A DNA stretch of 64,000 nucleotides from Gavia stellata (taxonomy: Eukaryota > Chordata > Aves > Gaviiformes > Gaviidae): the NCBI RefSeq assembly GCF_030936135.1, contig NC_082595.1, positions 91,068,451-91,132,450 on the forward strand. Direction: 5' to 3'. The notes under the pieces are model-generated. The model ran no database searches. It was not told the DNA's origin and saw only the letters and a list, made by a program, of their open reading frames with translations. This document shows, piece after piece, positions 24,901 to 36,400 of this stretch. A program made the translations under genes and the position numbers. Position 1 is the stretch's first letter. Each line of letters opens with the position of its first letter.

Positions 24901-27900
24901 AGAACTGCAGCCTGTGGGAAGGACCCATGTTGAAGAAGTTTGTGGAGGACTGTCTCCCATGAGAGGGACCCCCACACTGGAGCAGGGGAACAGCGTGAGG
25001 ACGAAGGAGTGGCAGAGACAAAGCTTTATGAACTGACCACAATCCCCATTGCCCATCCCCCTGTGCCACTCAGGTGGAGGAGGCAGAGAAGTTGGGAGTG
25101 AAGTTGAACCCAGGAAAAAGGGAGGGGTGGGGGGAAGGTGTTTTTTAGATTTGTTCTTATTTCTCATTATCCTACTCTCTTATTAAATGTCAATAAATTA
25201 AATTAATTTCCCCAAGTCGAGTCTGGTTTGTCCCTGACAGTAATTGGTAAGCGATCTCCCTGTCCTTATCTTGACCCACGAGCTTTTCATTGTATTTTTT
25301 CTCCCATCGTCCTGTTGAAGAGGGGGAGTGATAGAGCAGCTTGTCAAGGTCAATCCACCACAGATATATAATCACTAAACATTCAGCATCTTCTCAATAC
25401 CCACTGCATGATTTCTAAATTGAAGACACCCTTGCCCCTCAAGAAAATCTAAACTCAGCACAGTATGTTCTCACAACAAACTCTTTTTCCAAATTGAATG
25501 TGTCCTAGTTCATTTTGTCACTATGCCTTCACTGAATCATATAGATTTGAAGAGAACTTACTTGCGATTTGTTTCTTTCCTTTCAATTAAACAGGTTCCT
25601 TCCAGAGATACACCTGCAAACAGTCCTCGAGATTTGCAGTATGTATAGACAGCAGCAGAGCTTCTCAGGGCAACATCCCCTTCTAAGTTTCTAGAAGGAA
25701 AAAAGTTTCGGTTGATATTCTTCGATATTGCTTTGCAATGTGAACAGCAATTGTCGTCTTATTTTAATCCTACCAAAAGCGAGTAAAGAGTTTCACTTCT
25801 CTCTGTTCTTACAAACTCTATTGAATATATTCAGCTGGGTGAGACTTGAAATCCATTTTCAGTTCTTATTTCAGACAGGACCCACTACAAAGTAATTCAT
25901 TTGTCTGAGAAGGTTTCCTCTGAAGCACAGAACAATGTCCCCTCATCTGAATGCTCCACATTAGACCTTCTCTTGCATTCAGCAGTCTGAAAATTATTAG
26001 TCTGTGTTTTAATCATGTTTTAAAACAATCCGATTATGTTTGTGGTGACTTGGAACTCTATCCAATATATACAAATCTTTCGTGATTTTATGGGGCCCAA
26101 ACCAACACAAAGTATTTCAAGTAAGGACTTATCAGACCTCAATAGAACTGGAAGATTACAGTGTTTTTCCTACACAGGATCACAGAATATTTTAGGTTTT
26201 AAGACACCTCAGGCAGTCAGCCAGTCCAACTTCCTGCTCAAAGCGGGTACAAGATCGAATTGAGATCAGATTGCTCTGGGCTTTGTCTAGCCAGTTTTTG
26301 AAGACTTCCACGGAGACAGATTCCACAGACAGTTTAAGCAACCTGTGTCAATGCTCAATTATACTCATGTTGAAAATTTTTTTCTCACATCCAGTCAGAA
26401 TCTTGTTTCAATTTATGACTACCATTTCTCACTATCTTGCCGTGCACCTCAGTAAAGAGTTGAGGTCTGACTTCTTGGTAACCCCCTGTTGGAAATGCAG
26501 TCTCTTATAAGACCTCAAGGTCTTCTCTCCTCCAGGTTAAATATGCCAACCTCCCCCAGCATCATAGTTCATGTGCTCCATGTCCCTGGCCATCTTGGTA
26601 GCCCTTCGCTGGATGCACTCAAGTTCATAAAAATCTTTCTTGCACTGCAGGGTCAAAACTGGACACAATATTCTAGGCACAGTCTATGAAGTGCCAAGTA
26701 AAGGGGAACAATCACTTCCCTTAGCTACTGGTTACAGCTCTGTTGATGCAGGCCCCTACACTTTTCACTGCCTTTGCTGTCAGGATGCACTGCTGACTCA
26801 GCCTACTGTCTACCAGGATCCCAGCACGTTCTCAATAGGGCAGCTGCCCAGCCTGGCAGGCCCTGCCTACATAATTGCAGAGGGTTCATCCAATCAAGGG
26901 TGCAGGACTTGGTGTTGGTATTTGTCCTTGTTTAATTTCATGAAGTTTCCTGATGAATCTTTCCTCTGCACCCTCTATGTCCACCACTCTGAATGGCAGC
27001 CCTCCTCTGAAGTGTATTAGATGCACCCCCGATTTGATGTCATCCACAAATTTGAAAAGCATATTTTACATTTGCTCCTCCAGGTCAACAATAAAAATAT
27101 CAAGGAGGAGAGATCGCTGAAGAGTCTCCTAAGGAATTCCACAGGAACCTGGCCTCTTAGTACAACATGAATCATTTACCACTATTCTTCAAGCCTGATG
27201 ATCCGTGTTTTCACCTACTTGCTAGTCTGCCCTACCCCGACACCTAGGCCACTATGTCCCAGCAGAATATGTTGCAGGACAGCATACTGAACATCTTGCA
27301 AGGCAGATGACATCCACTGCCCTCCCCTGATCCACAGTTCTATCTCATCTGTGGAACAGGTATCATCTTATCCTTTTATTTTTTCAGAAAAGATGACAAA
27401 GCATCAGTAAAAACATCATAAAAACAAAGGTGTAAGGAGGCATATGTCCTGTGAGAAGAGTCTGAGGCAACTGGGCTTCATTAGCCTGGAGAAGAGAAGA
27501 CTTAAGGGGGACCTAACAGCAGCCTTCAAGTATCTATGAACAGGCAATCATGAATATGAAGCGAGGCTCTTTATAGCAGCACATGGTGGACAAGGACAAA
27601 AAGCTATGGACGTAAATTGAAATGAGAAATGTTTTGACTGGATGTAAGACAAAACTTATCACAACGAGGACAGCTGAGCACTAGAGCAGATTGCCCAGAG
27701 AGCCTGAGCTGTCTCCAACTTTGGAGGTTTTCAAGATCCAACCGAAATAAAGGCCTGAACAACCTGATCTGAAGTCGTAACAGACTTTACTTTGAGTAGG
27801 AGATTGGACTAGAGATCTCCTAAGGTCCCTTCCAAATGAAATTATTCTATGATTGTATCATCTCATCCTTCAAAGCAAGCTGGCTTAACCACTTAGGGTT

Positions 27901-30900
27901 TAAAAGTAATTATTCAGTGTATTTTTTATTTACTCTCAGGCAGATCTGTGGTAACAGAAAGCACAGGCCCATAGGTCAATGAAAAGAATAGTTCAGTCAG
28001 GCACAGTAGCACCTGTGCTCTTTATTGAGCCTAGCCAAGCAGTCTCCTGCAAAAAGAGAATAAGCCTCAGAATACTGTCCTTCTACCAATGAATGCCTTT
28101 ATCAGGAAAGAAAACAAAGGAAAAAAAAGCAACAAGTAACTGAAAAGGAATAACATTACAAGAACAATATGGTCCAGTCAATATACAGGTTGCACAGGTT
28201 GTTTTGTAATATGTATAAAAAAAAGTCATATGAATGTTTACATATAGATTTAAAAGCTATCCTCCATATTTAATTCTGCCCCATATTAGGAAAGTATTTT
28301 ACTCACCTCCCCAGAGGTCCAATTGCCACAGTAAGATTTCCTCCAAGTGTAAGATTCCCTCCTTTGGCAAAAGCTTCTACTGCTCTTTCATGATTTAATA
28401 TTATCACTAAGTCTGAAACCTATAAAATATCAAATAAAAGTACTATACTTTTAAAGAAGGAAGTCAGAATGGCATGGGAGAAGAATCTTACATTTTACAG
28501 GAAAACAGGTGGAAGCATCAAAGATATGCCCTTCCCCAAATGAAAACTAGCTCCAGATTTATCAAGGTTTTAATTCAAGTGAGAATCTCTCGTTCTCTCA
28601 AAGAGTTACTTCCTTTCTTGCAACGGATTCTTTTGAGACAGTTTTCATAACAAAGTTGACACTTTTTCTGCAAGATATTTAGAAACGAAAAGTCCTTTCA
28701 CTTACATTTTCAAACAAATTTGACTGATTTTTTTCAAGTGCAGATATGATCAGTATGTGATAGCCAACAGCTGTAACAGAAATGCTATTTTAATTCAAAA
28801 TTTCCTAATTAACCGATTTTTATTTCCTATGGCTTTTGCAAACAATTATGAAGGCATTTTCAGATGTGAAGAGATATCAGATTAAGAAAATAATTTTGAT
28901 CCTTCCATAATTGAATTAATAACAGCAAGACAGAACTTAGTAAACAAAAATTACTTATTTGTCTGTCCAAAGAATAAACAACAATAAAGAGTGTAAGTTT
29001 TCCCATTATTGACAAAATTTTATTTTCTCGATTGAAAATTAGGGGTGTAATATATATCTAAGAGTGTGTATATATACATGAATTAATATTTATTTTTTTA
29101 AGACTTGAATACATGAGATGCAGCCAATTTCTTCAAGAAACTATTAAACCAAATAACCGGAGAGCTAACAAAGTATTTTTGAAAGAATCAAATGCAAAAT
29201 AAAAAAAAAGAAAACCACTATTTCTAAAAGACTGTTTGCCTGGATAGTGAAACAGAATGCACATACCAAAGAACTACTACTACTATTAAAGCTGATGCCT
29301 ATTACCATCAGTACTTTATAACTCTCTTCAATTTAACAAATTTCAACAGAAGTCTCTTGCAACTCTTTTCCCAAATTATCAAGCATTTTAAAGAAGGAAA
29401 AAGTCTTTTAAACACAAGCATGATCCCATAAAGATCATTCTATCTTACCTTAAAGCTCAGTAAACACACTACATGTATTAAAAAAAATACTGCAGCAGTA
29501 CCAGCCTGTTCAACAGAGTAGATTACACTTTTGTAGCTTACTGTGATATATTATTTTTTAAACAGATGTGCCCAAGGACTACTATGCCTGATATTTCATC
29601 TGATGGATTTGACTGAAAGCCAGGTTCAGAAAAAAACTTTCAACTTACCCCAAATTCCAAACAGTGACAGCAGGGAATACAAAAGGAAATACCAGATTAT
29701 TTGCAAAACAAGGCTGGCGGCCCTGAAGTATTACACACAGCGTAAGAGAGGCCTTTGTTATTAGCCCCTTGGTAACCTCCACCCCATCTCAAACAAAAAA
29801 TGGCTGACATGAGTAGTTTCTGAATCATCCAGGGATAGAGAAAGAATGTCATTCAGGATGCTGCTACCTCCTCTTAGCCATTAAGAGGATGAATCCACAG
29901 TTAAAGCTAAATGAATCCACAGTGAGAAAACCTTCAAGGAAAGCATTTAGATGAATCCTAAAATTGATCTTTAATTTGAGATACCAAGTTGTTTCTCTTG
30001 GAAAAACATGCAAATACTATGACTTCTGAAGTCTGTGATTTCCTTCTCGTTGTTTGAAACCACCCATAAGTATCACTACAACTATGTCAACTATAATCTC
30101 TCCTACAGGAATAAAATTCAAGCCATTTCTACAAGGTTTAAGTTTATATATGACTAAGAGAATGCTGAAATTGGACTCTGCGCTCCTAAGCCACTTAGGT
30201 ATTTCCAAATAGCATCTCTTCTCTAGAAGAAGTAAATAAGATTGTGTTATAACAATGCCAGTCAGGAAACAGTATTTTGTAAGCTGACTAAAAATTCAAA
30301 TGAAGGGCATGATATTGCTCAGAAAAAACACCCTCTCGGAAATAGCTCCTGTGTTGAAATTATTTGAGTAAGTATCAACAGTAAATGGTTACATTATCTA
30401 AAATATCAGATGCAGATGATTAAAGGAAAAGTTTCATAGATTAATCAAAGCATCTGAAGAGTCTGTTTCATTGTCATAAAAGAAAAAAAAAAAAACAAAC
30501 AAAAAAACCCCAAACCCTGGGGCTCAAACTCAATGTTTTGTAATGCATTCAGATCCTGTAGCCACGAAAACCAAAGAAAAACCCATACAAAAATTAGTAA
30601 TTTTGTATTCACAGCATCCTTTAAAAAGTGCACAGTAATAATGCTTGAGATCACATAGGGAACAATGAGAATACAATAAAGTATTGATACGTTGCTCATT
30701 ATGTCAGTGCCAGCTGACTGGCTGTCAGGATAGGGATAGCTGACTAGTTGTAGGAGACACACTGGAGGCTGCTGTGTACCACTCAGATCAGCTATGCACG
30801 TATTCTTCTGAAGAGCAGAATGCCCACAGCAAGAGATCTTGTTGGCAGCATACTGTGACTTTGATTTTCTTTGGGAACTGGTAGAACAGAAGCTAAACAG

Positions 30901-33420
30901 AAAGAAAAGAGAAGGACAAGACTACAGGCTAGGTTGGGAAAGAGAAGGAAAGATGGAAACAAACAAGGGTGAAGGAGTTGTGAGGAAGAAGAGATGGGAA
31001 GCAGAGGCAGAGAGCTGTCAGGGCTCAGATCAACGGAATTTCTCTGAACATGTTGAGAGTCCCTTACTCAACCATTTCTGCTGGCTGGAAACTGGCTACT
31101 TTCTGTAGCATTCCTTTAGAAGAGGCACTGTCAATTTTGGTGCTCCCAAACTGAAGGGTGAAGTCAGTAATCACAAGTTTGAGTAGGGAATGCGTGAAGT
31201 ATAGTAGCATTAGCTAGGCTCCATTTTACTCCACCGCCGATTCCTTTCACTGTTTCTTGCCAGATGAGAGTCCTTGTGCTCTTTAACAAAGCATTTGATA
31301 CGGTATTAAATATAGGATACTTTTAAGTAACTCCTTATACGTGAACACTGTCTGGAATTTTTCCATAAGGGAAAAATTCAGTCTGCCAGAAGTGAGGAAT
31401 CGAGGAAATAGCTGTTATGCCACTTCTTTTCCTTTAAATCTCTCCAAGCAATTAGACTGATCAAAACCCCCTATTTTGTCTTGTATGAAAGAATTTACAA
31501 TAGCTTTTTTTACACAGAAAAATAGGTCCTACTAGCTCACCAACGTTTAGATCTTTGTCAATGTATTTTAATTTCTTGCAAAAAAAGTTACCAACAAGTT
31601 ATTTCAAATGCAGAATTATACCTCAATTCCAATTTCAAATCCACCACCAAGGCCAGCAATTCCTATTGCAGAAGGAGCAGACCAGGCTGTCATGCAAAAC
31701 AAGACAAATTTACAGAAGTTTTAACATTTTACAAGAAATATTATTATTAAAGTTCAAAAATGCTAACAAGTTCTCTATGTAAAACTATGCTTACAACCAC
31801 CAGAATGGAATCACCTAACTATACTGGTTTATCCCACTGGTAGAAATGTAAGAAATACAAACCCTTATTTAAACAAATCTTTGTTACAAATTATTTATCA
31901 TTCAGTTGTCCACAACTGGACAGAGTTCATTATTCTAATGAATGTTAAAGTATAGGCTTTTATATTTTTATATTTCAGGCTTTTCTACAAAGATACTGAA
32001 AGCATTATTTAAATCTGGTCTAATGTAGGCACAAAATTTTGAAGACAGCTTTCAAACCAAACATTGTCACCTGCTGGCTTGACTCCTGACACTTCCTGTC
32101 TTTTATGCTATGAAAGGAAAAATTTTTTTTTTCCCTTTTCATTCTCCCATGAAGTACAAAAGGAAAATATCCACTTACTTCCATTAGAAAGACGAGCTAA
32201 TACAATTCCACTTCCGCCTCGAGCGGTCACCAAAAATCCAGCTTTGATAACAGACAAAACTGCAAGGCCTTTGGCTTTAGCTATTACATGGGCTGAAACA
32301 GAAAAATCATACAAAGATCTTGTAAGAGTCATTCAAAGAGAAGGGGAAAATAAAACTACCTTTAATGATTTTGAACACATAAGAGTCAAATAATCAAAGC
32401 AAACGCTTAAAGAAAACCGCAGTAAAGCTGAACTGATAATGACACCTCCACCCTGTAGTCAACCACAAAGCTAGTCACAGGTTACATTAGCCTGCGCTGA
32501 TCTCTACACTGCCACAACTGCTTCACCTATCCTGGTTAGCTCATACAGAATTAGTTTGCTTATTGCCACAAACATCGTGTGTGAGTACCCTTAGCAAGAT
32601 AAAGAGGCAGTAAATACTTGACATCCATGTCTCTACACATTTTTGGAGGAGAGGAGTCTGAATTTAAATCACAGCAACACAGAGCAGCATAATCAGCTTA
32701 TATCATTAGACAGCGTTTGTGGCAAATAAAGTGTCATCATCCTGCAAGTCTTATTACAGGCCTTCTGGAACATAATAGTTATAAATTCAAAGCCACAACC
32801 AGCAACACCAGAGGAAGGAAGACACTAGGAGAAACACAGAATAACAATTGCAAAAATAAAGAGGACGGCAGCAAATAAGAATGCTTAATCAGTATCAAAG
32901 GAGAAATGTACCCTGATCTCTTTCCTTCAACTTATTTTCAGCTAGCTAATTCTGATGAATGCAAATACTCAAGAACTAGAGCTACTATTCCAGGTTCTCC
33001 CTTAAGAAGGGACATTCACAGGGTGAGCATGAGACAGTCCATCCACCCCAGAAAGAAGCCTCCCTGTGCAGATACCCTGTGGTTGTAAAGATGCAAAAGA
33101 TCTCTCTCAGTAACTAACGTCTGCCTAGAATACAGCAAACTGAACCCCTTTACATCCAAAATATTTTCACAAAAGTTATGGCACCCTAGATCTTCATTCC
33201 TCCCTAAGTTATGGTCAGTGACCACAGAGAGAATTGGTAAAGAGAGCAGGATTTCAAACCAGGGGAGTACTGAAGGTTTTAGCTGAATCAAAAAATTTGT
33301 TTTACTCACGAGGTATGATTTTATCAGGTCCATTTCTGGAAGTTATTTCTGTGAATTCTCGTAATATTTTAGCTGCCTTTTTAGCTTCTGACTTCAAGTT
33401 GGAAGGTATAGGGTTATTCA
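21907..33420 (-). CDS. SH3YL1: SH3YL1 (SYLF and SH3 domain protein), coding exons 2 to 9, 3' end not seen
   Basis: Eight minus-strand exons with GT/AG boundaries join into one open frame of 269 codons plus one base. The product matches the N-terminal four fifths of vertebrate SH3YL1: the SYLF (DUF500) domain at about residues 1-220 and a proline- and lysine-rich linker at about 221-269. SYLF domains bind phosphoinositides, and SH3YL1 is known as a membrane-ruffle protein that binds PI(3,4,5)P3 and the phosphatase SHIP2 (family knowledge, not read here). Recognisable blocks are IIPPHVIAKAKG, TARGGSGIV, GIAGLGGGFEIGIE, GGNLTLGGNLTVAIGPLGR, SRGLFAGVSLEG and AQAEDLYE. The C-terminal SH3 domain (about 60 residues, with a WWEG-type core) is missing: no minus-strand TGGTGGGA core was found below 21.9 kb. 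The gene is head to head with ACP1. Human SH3YL1 is about 342 residues, so roughly one fifth of the protein lies outside the window or was missed. Confidence 0.95.
21964..22719 (-). other. SH3YL1: SH3YL1 intron 8
   Basis: Bounded by the donor of exon 8 and the acceptor of exon 9. It holds a cluster of TTTCTAGAA-type repeats at about 22316-22375. No mobile element was recognised. Confidence 0.7.
22720..22792 (-). CDS. SH3YL1: SH3YL1 exon 8
   Basis: This exon is 73 bp, with acceptor TTTTAG and donor GTTAGA, in which T replaces A or G at +3. It encodes residues 227-250 plus one base, a proline-rich linker of PPARP, EPPKP and RPTPP repeats. Such stretches are typical SH3 ligands, so an intramolecular or partner interaction is possible (inference). 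The linker is poorly conserved, so the call rests on frame, splice sites and position. Confidence 0.88.
22793..23474 (-). other. SH3YL1: SH3YL1 intron 7
   Basis: An AT-rich intron of 682 bp with GT/AG ends. Nothing else was recognised in it. Confidence 0.75.
23475..23619 (-). CDS. SH3YL1: SH3YL1 exon 7
   Basis: This exon is 145 bp, with acceptor TATCAG and donor GTAAGG. It encodes residues 178-226, FYGQDIRA through PAQAEDLYETL to YENEEQ. It forms the end of the SYLF region and the start of the charged linker. It ends on a codon boundary. Confidence 0.96.
23620..24291 (-). other. SH3YL1: SH3YL1 intron 6, part beyond the LTR
   Basis: AT-rich intron sequence between exon 7 and the solo LTR. 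It contains a C-rich patch at about 23700-23720. No gene was recognised. Confidence 0.7.
24292..25362 (+). mobile_element. Solo ERVL-type LTR with 5-bp target site duplication
   Basis: A 1071-bp element starts TGTACTGGGTTTACACGG and ends CAATCCACCACA. It is flanked on both sides by GATAT (24287-24291 and 25363-25367). TG..CA ends and a perfect 5-bp duplication mark a retroviral-type insertion. No internal sequence is present, so it is a solo LTR left by recombination. AATAAA-like sequence lies at about 25191-25196. It resembles a widespread bird LTR (recalled, not searched). It is inserted in SH3YL1 intron 6 in antisense orientation. Several ORFs inside are not genes. Confidence 0.92.
24640..24990 (+). 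repeat. Degenerate internal repeats within the solo LTR
   Basis: The motif 'gaccca(c/t)..ctggagcag', or close variants of it, recurs at irregular spacing, preceded by 'gaggactg..cctgtgg' variants. Roughly six units are discernible. They are part of the LTR and probably arose by tandem duplication in its ancestor. Confidence 0.6.
25562..25690 (-). CDS. SH3YL1: SH3YL1 exon 6
   Basis: This exon is 129 bp, with acceptor TTCTAG and donor GTAAGT. It encodes residues 135-177 plus two bases, including LRSSAAVYTYCKSRGLFAGV and SLEG followed by CLIERKE. It closes the SYLF domain. In transcript direction, the solo LTR at 24292-25362 begins only about 200 bp past its donor. Confidence 0.96.
25691..26175 (-). 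other. SH3YL1: SH3YL1 intron 5, unannotated part
   Basis: AT-rich intron between exon 6 and an old CR1 copy. Nothing was recognised in it. Confidence 0.6.
26176..27355 (-). mobile_element. Old CR1 LINE fragment
   Basis: The plus strand shows the reverse complement of a CR1 3' end: 'ggatcacagaatattttagg', then 'cagccagtccaacttcctgctc', then the decayed reverse transcriptase region ('ccttcgctggatgcactcaag', 'cttgcactgcagggtcaaaac', 'cccctgatccacag'). Identity to the younger copies is clearly lower and no frame survives. It is inserted in SH3YL1 intron 5. The 27355 edge is approximate. Confidence 0.75.
27440..27860 (+). mobile_element. Old CR1 LINE 3' fragment
   Basis: A plus-oriented CR1 tail: 'ctgggcttcattagcctgga' and 'aagacttaagggggacct', then 'ggttttcaagatccaaccg', 'gattggactagagatctcct' and the tail 'attattctatgattgta'. 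It lies about 85 bp from the minus-oriented copy, with the two 3' ends facing outward. No frame survives. Confidence 0.85.
27861..28306 (-). other. SH3YL1: SH3YL1 intron 5, remaining part
   Basis: AT-rich intron next to the exon 5 donor. Nothing was recognised in it. Confidence 0.6.
28307..28419 (-). CDS. SH3YL1: SH3YL1 exon 5
   Basis: This exon is 113 bp, with acceptor TTTATAG and donor GTGAGT. It encodes residues 98-134 plus two bases. It begins VSDLVIILNHERAVEAFA and continues with GGNLTLGGNLTVAIGPLG, the beta-rich second half of the SYLF domain. A 3.2-kb intron separates it from exon 4. Confidence 0.96.
28420..31621 (-). other. SH3YL1: SH3YL1 intron 4
   Basis: A 3.2-kb AT-rich intron. 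It holds a TA/GT simple repeat at about 29046-29090 and an A-rich tract at about 30479-30515. The short ORFs have no family features. Confidence 0.65.
31622..31686 (-). CDS. SH3YL1: SH3YL1 exon 4
   Basis: This is a small 65-bp exon with acceptor GACAG and donor GTATAA, which is weak because positions +4 to +6 depart from consensus. It encodes residues 76-97, reading WSAPSAIGIAGLGGGFEIG and ending IE. That glycine-rich turn is the most conserved stretch of SYLF proteins. The weak donor makes this the likeliest exon to be spliced inefficiently. Confidence 0.95.
31687..32178 (-). other. SH3YL1: SH3YL1 intron 3
   Basis: A 492-bp AT-rich intron with GT/AG ends. A minus-strand ORF at 32108-32332 is simply exon 3 read through into it. 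Confidence 0.8.
32179..32292 (-). CDS. SH3YL1: SH3YL1 exon 3
   Basis: This exon is 114 bp, with acceptor TTTCAG and donor GTAAGT. It encodes residues 38-75 plus one base. It carries the SYLF core blocks HVIAKAKGLAVLSVIKAGF and TARGGSGIV. Phase is 1 at both ends, so exons 2 and 4 join without a frame change. Confidence 0.96.
32293..33309 (-). other. SH3YL1: SH3YL1 intron 2
   Basis: A 1.0-kb intron with GT/AG ends. Nothing else was recognised in it. Confidence 0.8.
33310..33420 (-). CDS. SH3YL1: SH3YL1 exon 2
   Basis: This exon is 111 bp, with acceptor TTTTACAG and donor GTGAGT. It begins with TG, the second and third bases of the start codon, and encodes residues 1-37 plus one base. The sequence opens NNPIPSNLKSEAKKAAKIL, the basic amphipathic N-terminal helix of the SYLF domain, which is known to contribute to phosphoinositide binding. 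It is separated from exon 1 by a 10.2-kb intron. Confidence 0.95.
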
Positions 33421-36400
33421 CTGTAAAACATGAAAGAAATAAGAAATTATGACTATGGTCACTTCAGGATAGCTCATATAAAAATAAATCCATGTAATTT
33501 GTATGGGAAAAGTGATTCTTTACAAATGAAGAGTAAACCAAACAAACCAGGAAACAGCAAATACAAGAAATAACCTTCTGCATCAGACCCACATTTTGTC
33601 TCTGATGGTAGTAACAGAAGACACCACTTAGGAAGAGCACACAAAAATATCAGTTTCTGGGAATAGAGGGAAATAGATGCACAGAATGCAACAGAGTAAA
33701 CTGCGTTGTGGTAACAGAGAGAAGACATACTAATTCTGTCTCCTAATCATCCCTTCTGTTTTCAGAAAGTTAAGATGATGGCCAAGTTTTGAGATCTAAA
33801 AGTCTGCAAACAAGAAGAAATAAGTTAAAAAAAATAAAAATAAATCAATTTACAGTTTTCATATGCATTTTCAGACTCAGAATTGCTTCAGAAAGATTTG
33901 ACGATTACCAGAAAATAGCGTGTGCATGTTTATGTGCACGCAGGAGTTACTTTTTAATTGAAGACAATTCAAAGCTTGATTTCATGAGCCCGCAGAAGTA
34001 ATACTGTTGCTAACTCACTGTCTCTTCAACTCTCAATAAGTAATTGGTTTCAAAATCAGGTTTTGGTCACACCTTGGGGCAGGAGGGAGGATGTCAAATT
34101 AACTCTCTTCAGTGCTTACTTTGAAAGCTTCACAAGATACTTAGGCTGACTCCATGGTTTTCCTACCTGGCTTATTTTTGTCCCGGTGTTGCTATTTATC
34201 TGCACTATGATTCTAAACATTATATTCTCAAACGCAAACTTTGCACAGAAAAATAGCATTGCTTGAGCAATGAAAATTCTGTATTTCCACTCCAATCCCT
34301 CTAAAAGGGTATTCTTTATGCCACATGTTGTGGGGTTCCTTTACAGCCAGGGAACAGAGGAGACGGAGAGAGAGTCCTCATCTAGCTGTACACAGCAACA
34401 GTAAGCATGAGAATAACCTAATGTCCCATCCCCAAAACAGCAGAAACCTCACTTTCTCCCCATATTATTTGTTGTCTACATCAATATTGCTTCTGCATCC
34501 CCTGGATATCTACAGGAATTCACACTTCCATCATTCCTTGCTTCTTCCCTTCCTGCCACAGACTGAAGCAATACAGTCTGAATTTTTTCTGGACTAAGAA
34601 ACAGCAGGAGGATTTGATAACCACATTCTGCAAGTTACTTTGCATGGAGCCAGATTTGTGCATTTTCAGAAGTGGGCTAAGAAATGGATGATATTTCTAA
34701 AGCACAGCAGAGATGCAGAGGTGAGGAGAGGGAAGGAAAAAAAGAAGAGGTTGAATGCACTGTCAACTGAAGAGGTCAAAGCTACACCTTGTAGAGAAGG
34801 TTTGCAAATAAGATGACTTACACACAGATTTTAATTTAGGCAGCAGCAGGTACAAAAATTAAAGTGACTTTAATTGGCAAGCAAGCATGACACAGAAAAG
34901 TTTTAATAACAATGGACTGGATGAACAAGCCAACTGATTAAACACTTATTGCTGAAAACTGACAGTTAACTCCAAGTGGCTACCATATGATTCTTTCCAT
35001 AGTGGCTCATTTTGAGTTCCTTTATTTACTTCCGTAATGTTATGTAGACACTAAGGAACTGGCAGGATGCCTACAAGGGTCTTGAGGAACTGATGTTTAA
35101 AAAAAAAACAAACCACAAAAAAGCAACAAGCCTACACCCTGACCTTAATTACAGCTAATATGATGCTTGATAAAGCCTGGCTGGACTCCCATTTTGCCAA
35201 GATCGCTAAAGCCACAGCAAAAGAAATCTAATATTTTTATCACTGAGGAAAGGGGGAAGTTTGGCTCTCCCTCTTAGGCTATGCCACACTCAAGATTTTG
35301 GTGACAGAATTCAAGATTAAATAAGGACACAGACAACAATCAACATTAAAAAGGCAAAGTTTAATGGTTAGCTATATAGCATGGGTTACGCCTCACTCTT
35401 ACTATCAAATTTTAGATCAATCGGTTTCGTAAAACTTTGTCTAAAGGCAAAGGACATTTAGGCATTTTTCATTAAATAAACAAATAAGGGGAAAATTGCA
35501 CAAATATGTCAAAGACAATTCAAAACTTTTTTTTTATTATTTTAAAGAAGTACATGGAGGTTTGCACTATAAAATGGTGGTGTTTGCCCCAAAATTCAAT
35601 AGAAATAAAATTACTACAGTTTATAGTGAAGGTTAGGGACAAAACCTTGTTTATACTTATTTTAATCACTGTATAAACAGACAAAACCACAAGTGGGATT
35701 TCTGTGACATCAAAAATGGTTTAAACTTCTGTTCACCTACGAAATTGTCCTCTTTCCCCTCAAGCTTACATTAGGATTTGAACTGTAAAATTATTTTTTT
35801 AAAACCTGATTTAATGTTGAAACTTCTTTGAACAGACATTATAGAAATACCTGCTCCTTAGTAAGAACATTGTACTAAATATTTAGAAACACACAGAATT
35901 TCCATGTTCAGTTTACCCCTTCAGTAACATAAGGAATAATCCTGTAGCACTGTCTTCACTATTAGCTTTTAAGTATGCATATATGATTGTCTGTTTCGTA
36001 TTCAACCAATGCTCAGGAAAGAGGTAACCAGGAATAATAAGACAATAATATCTATCAGGAGGATATACTGACTGATGGATTTGGAATGCTGTGACCAGTG
36101 AATGCTCAGCTGGGAGCAAGCTTCATTTGCACTGCTGCTTGTTGTTGAAAGGAGACGATATTGTGCATATGTGAGTCAGCAACTGAAACCCCATGGGGGA
36201 ATATCACACCAAAATTGATTAACTGCTTAATTTGTAAGCTGATGAGGCAAGTGCGTCAGCCTCTAATTTAAATTCTGACTAACAGTGATAATGTGTTGGC
36301 TGAACATTTGGTGAAATTATCTGAGCAAGGTGTAATAAAGAATAAATAAAGCCTTTTTACTTAAAAGCTATAACTAATTCTGATATAATCAAAATTTTGC

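Noticed and set aside
24703..25167. 154-codon minus-strand ORF and overlapping ORFs
   Set aside because: They lie wholly inside the solo LTR and come from its internal repeats.
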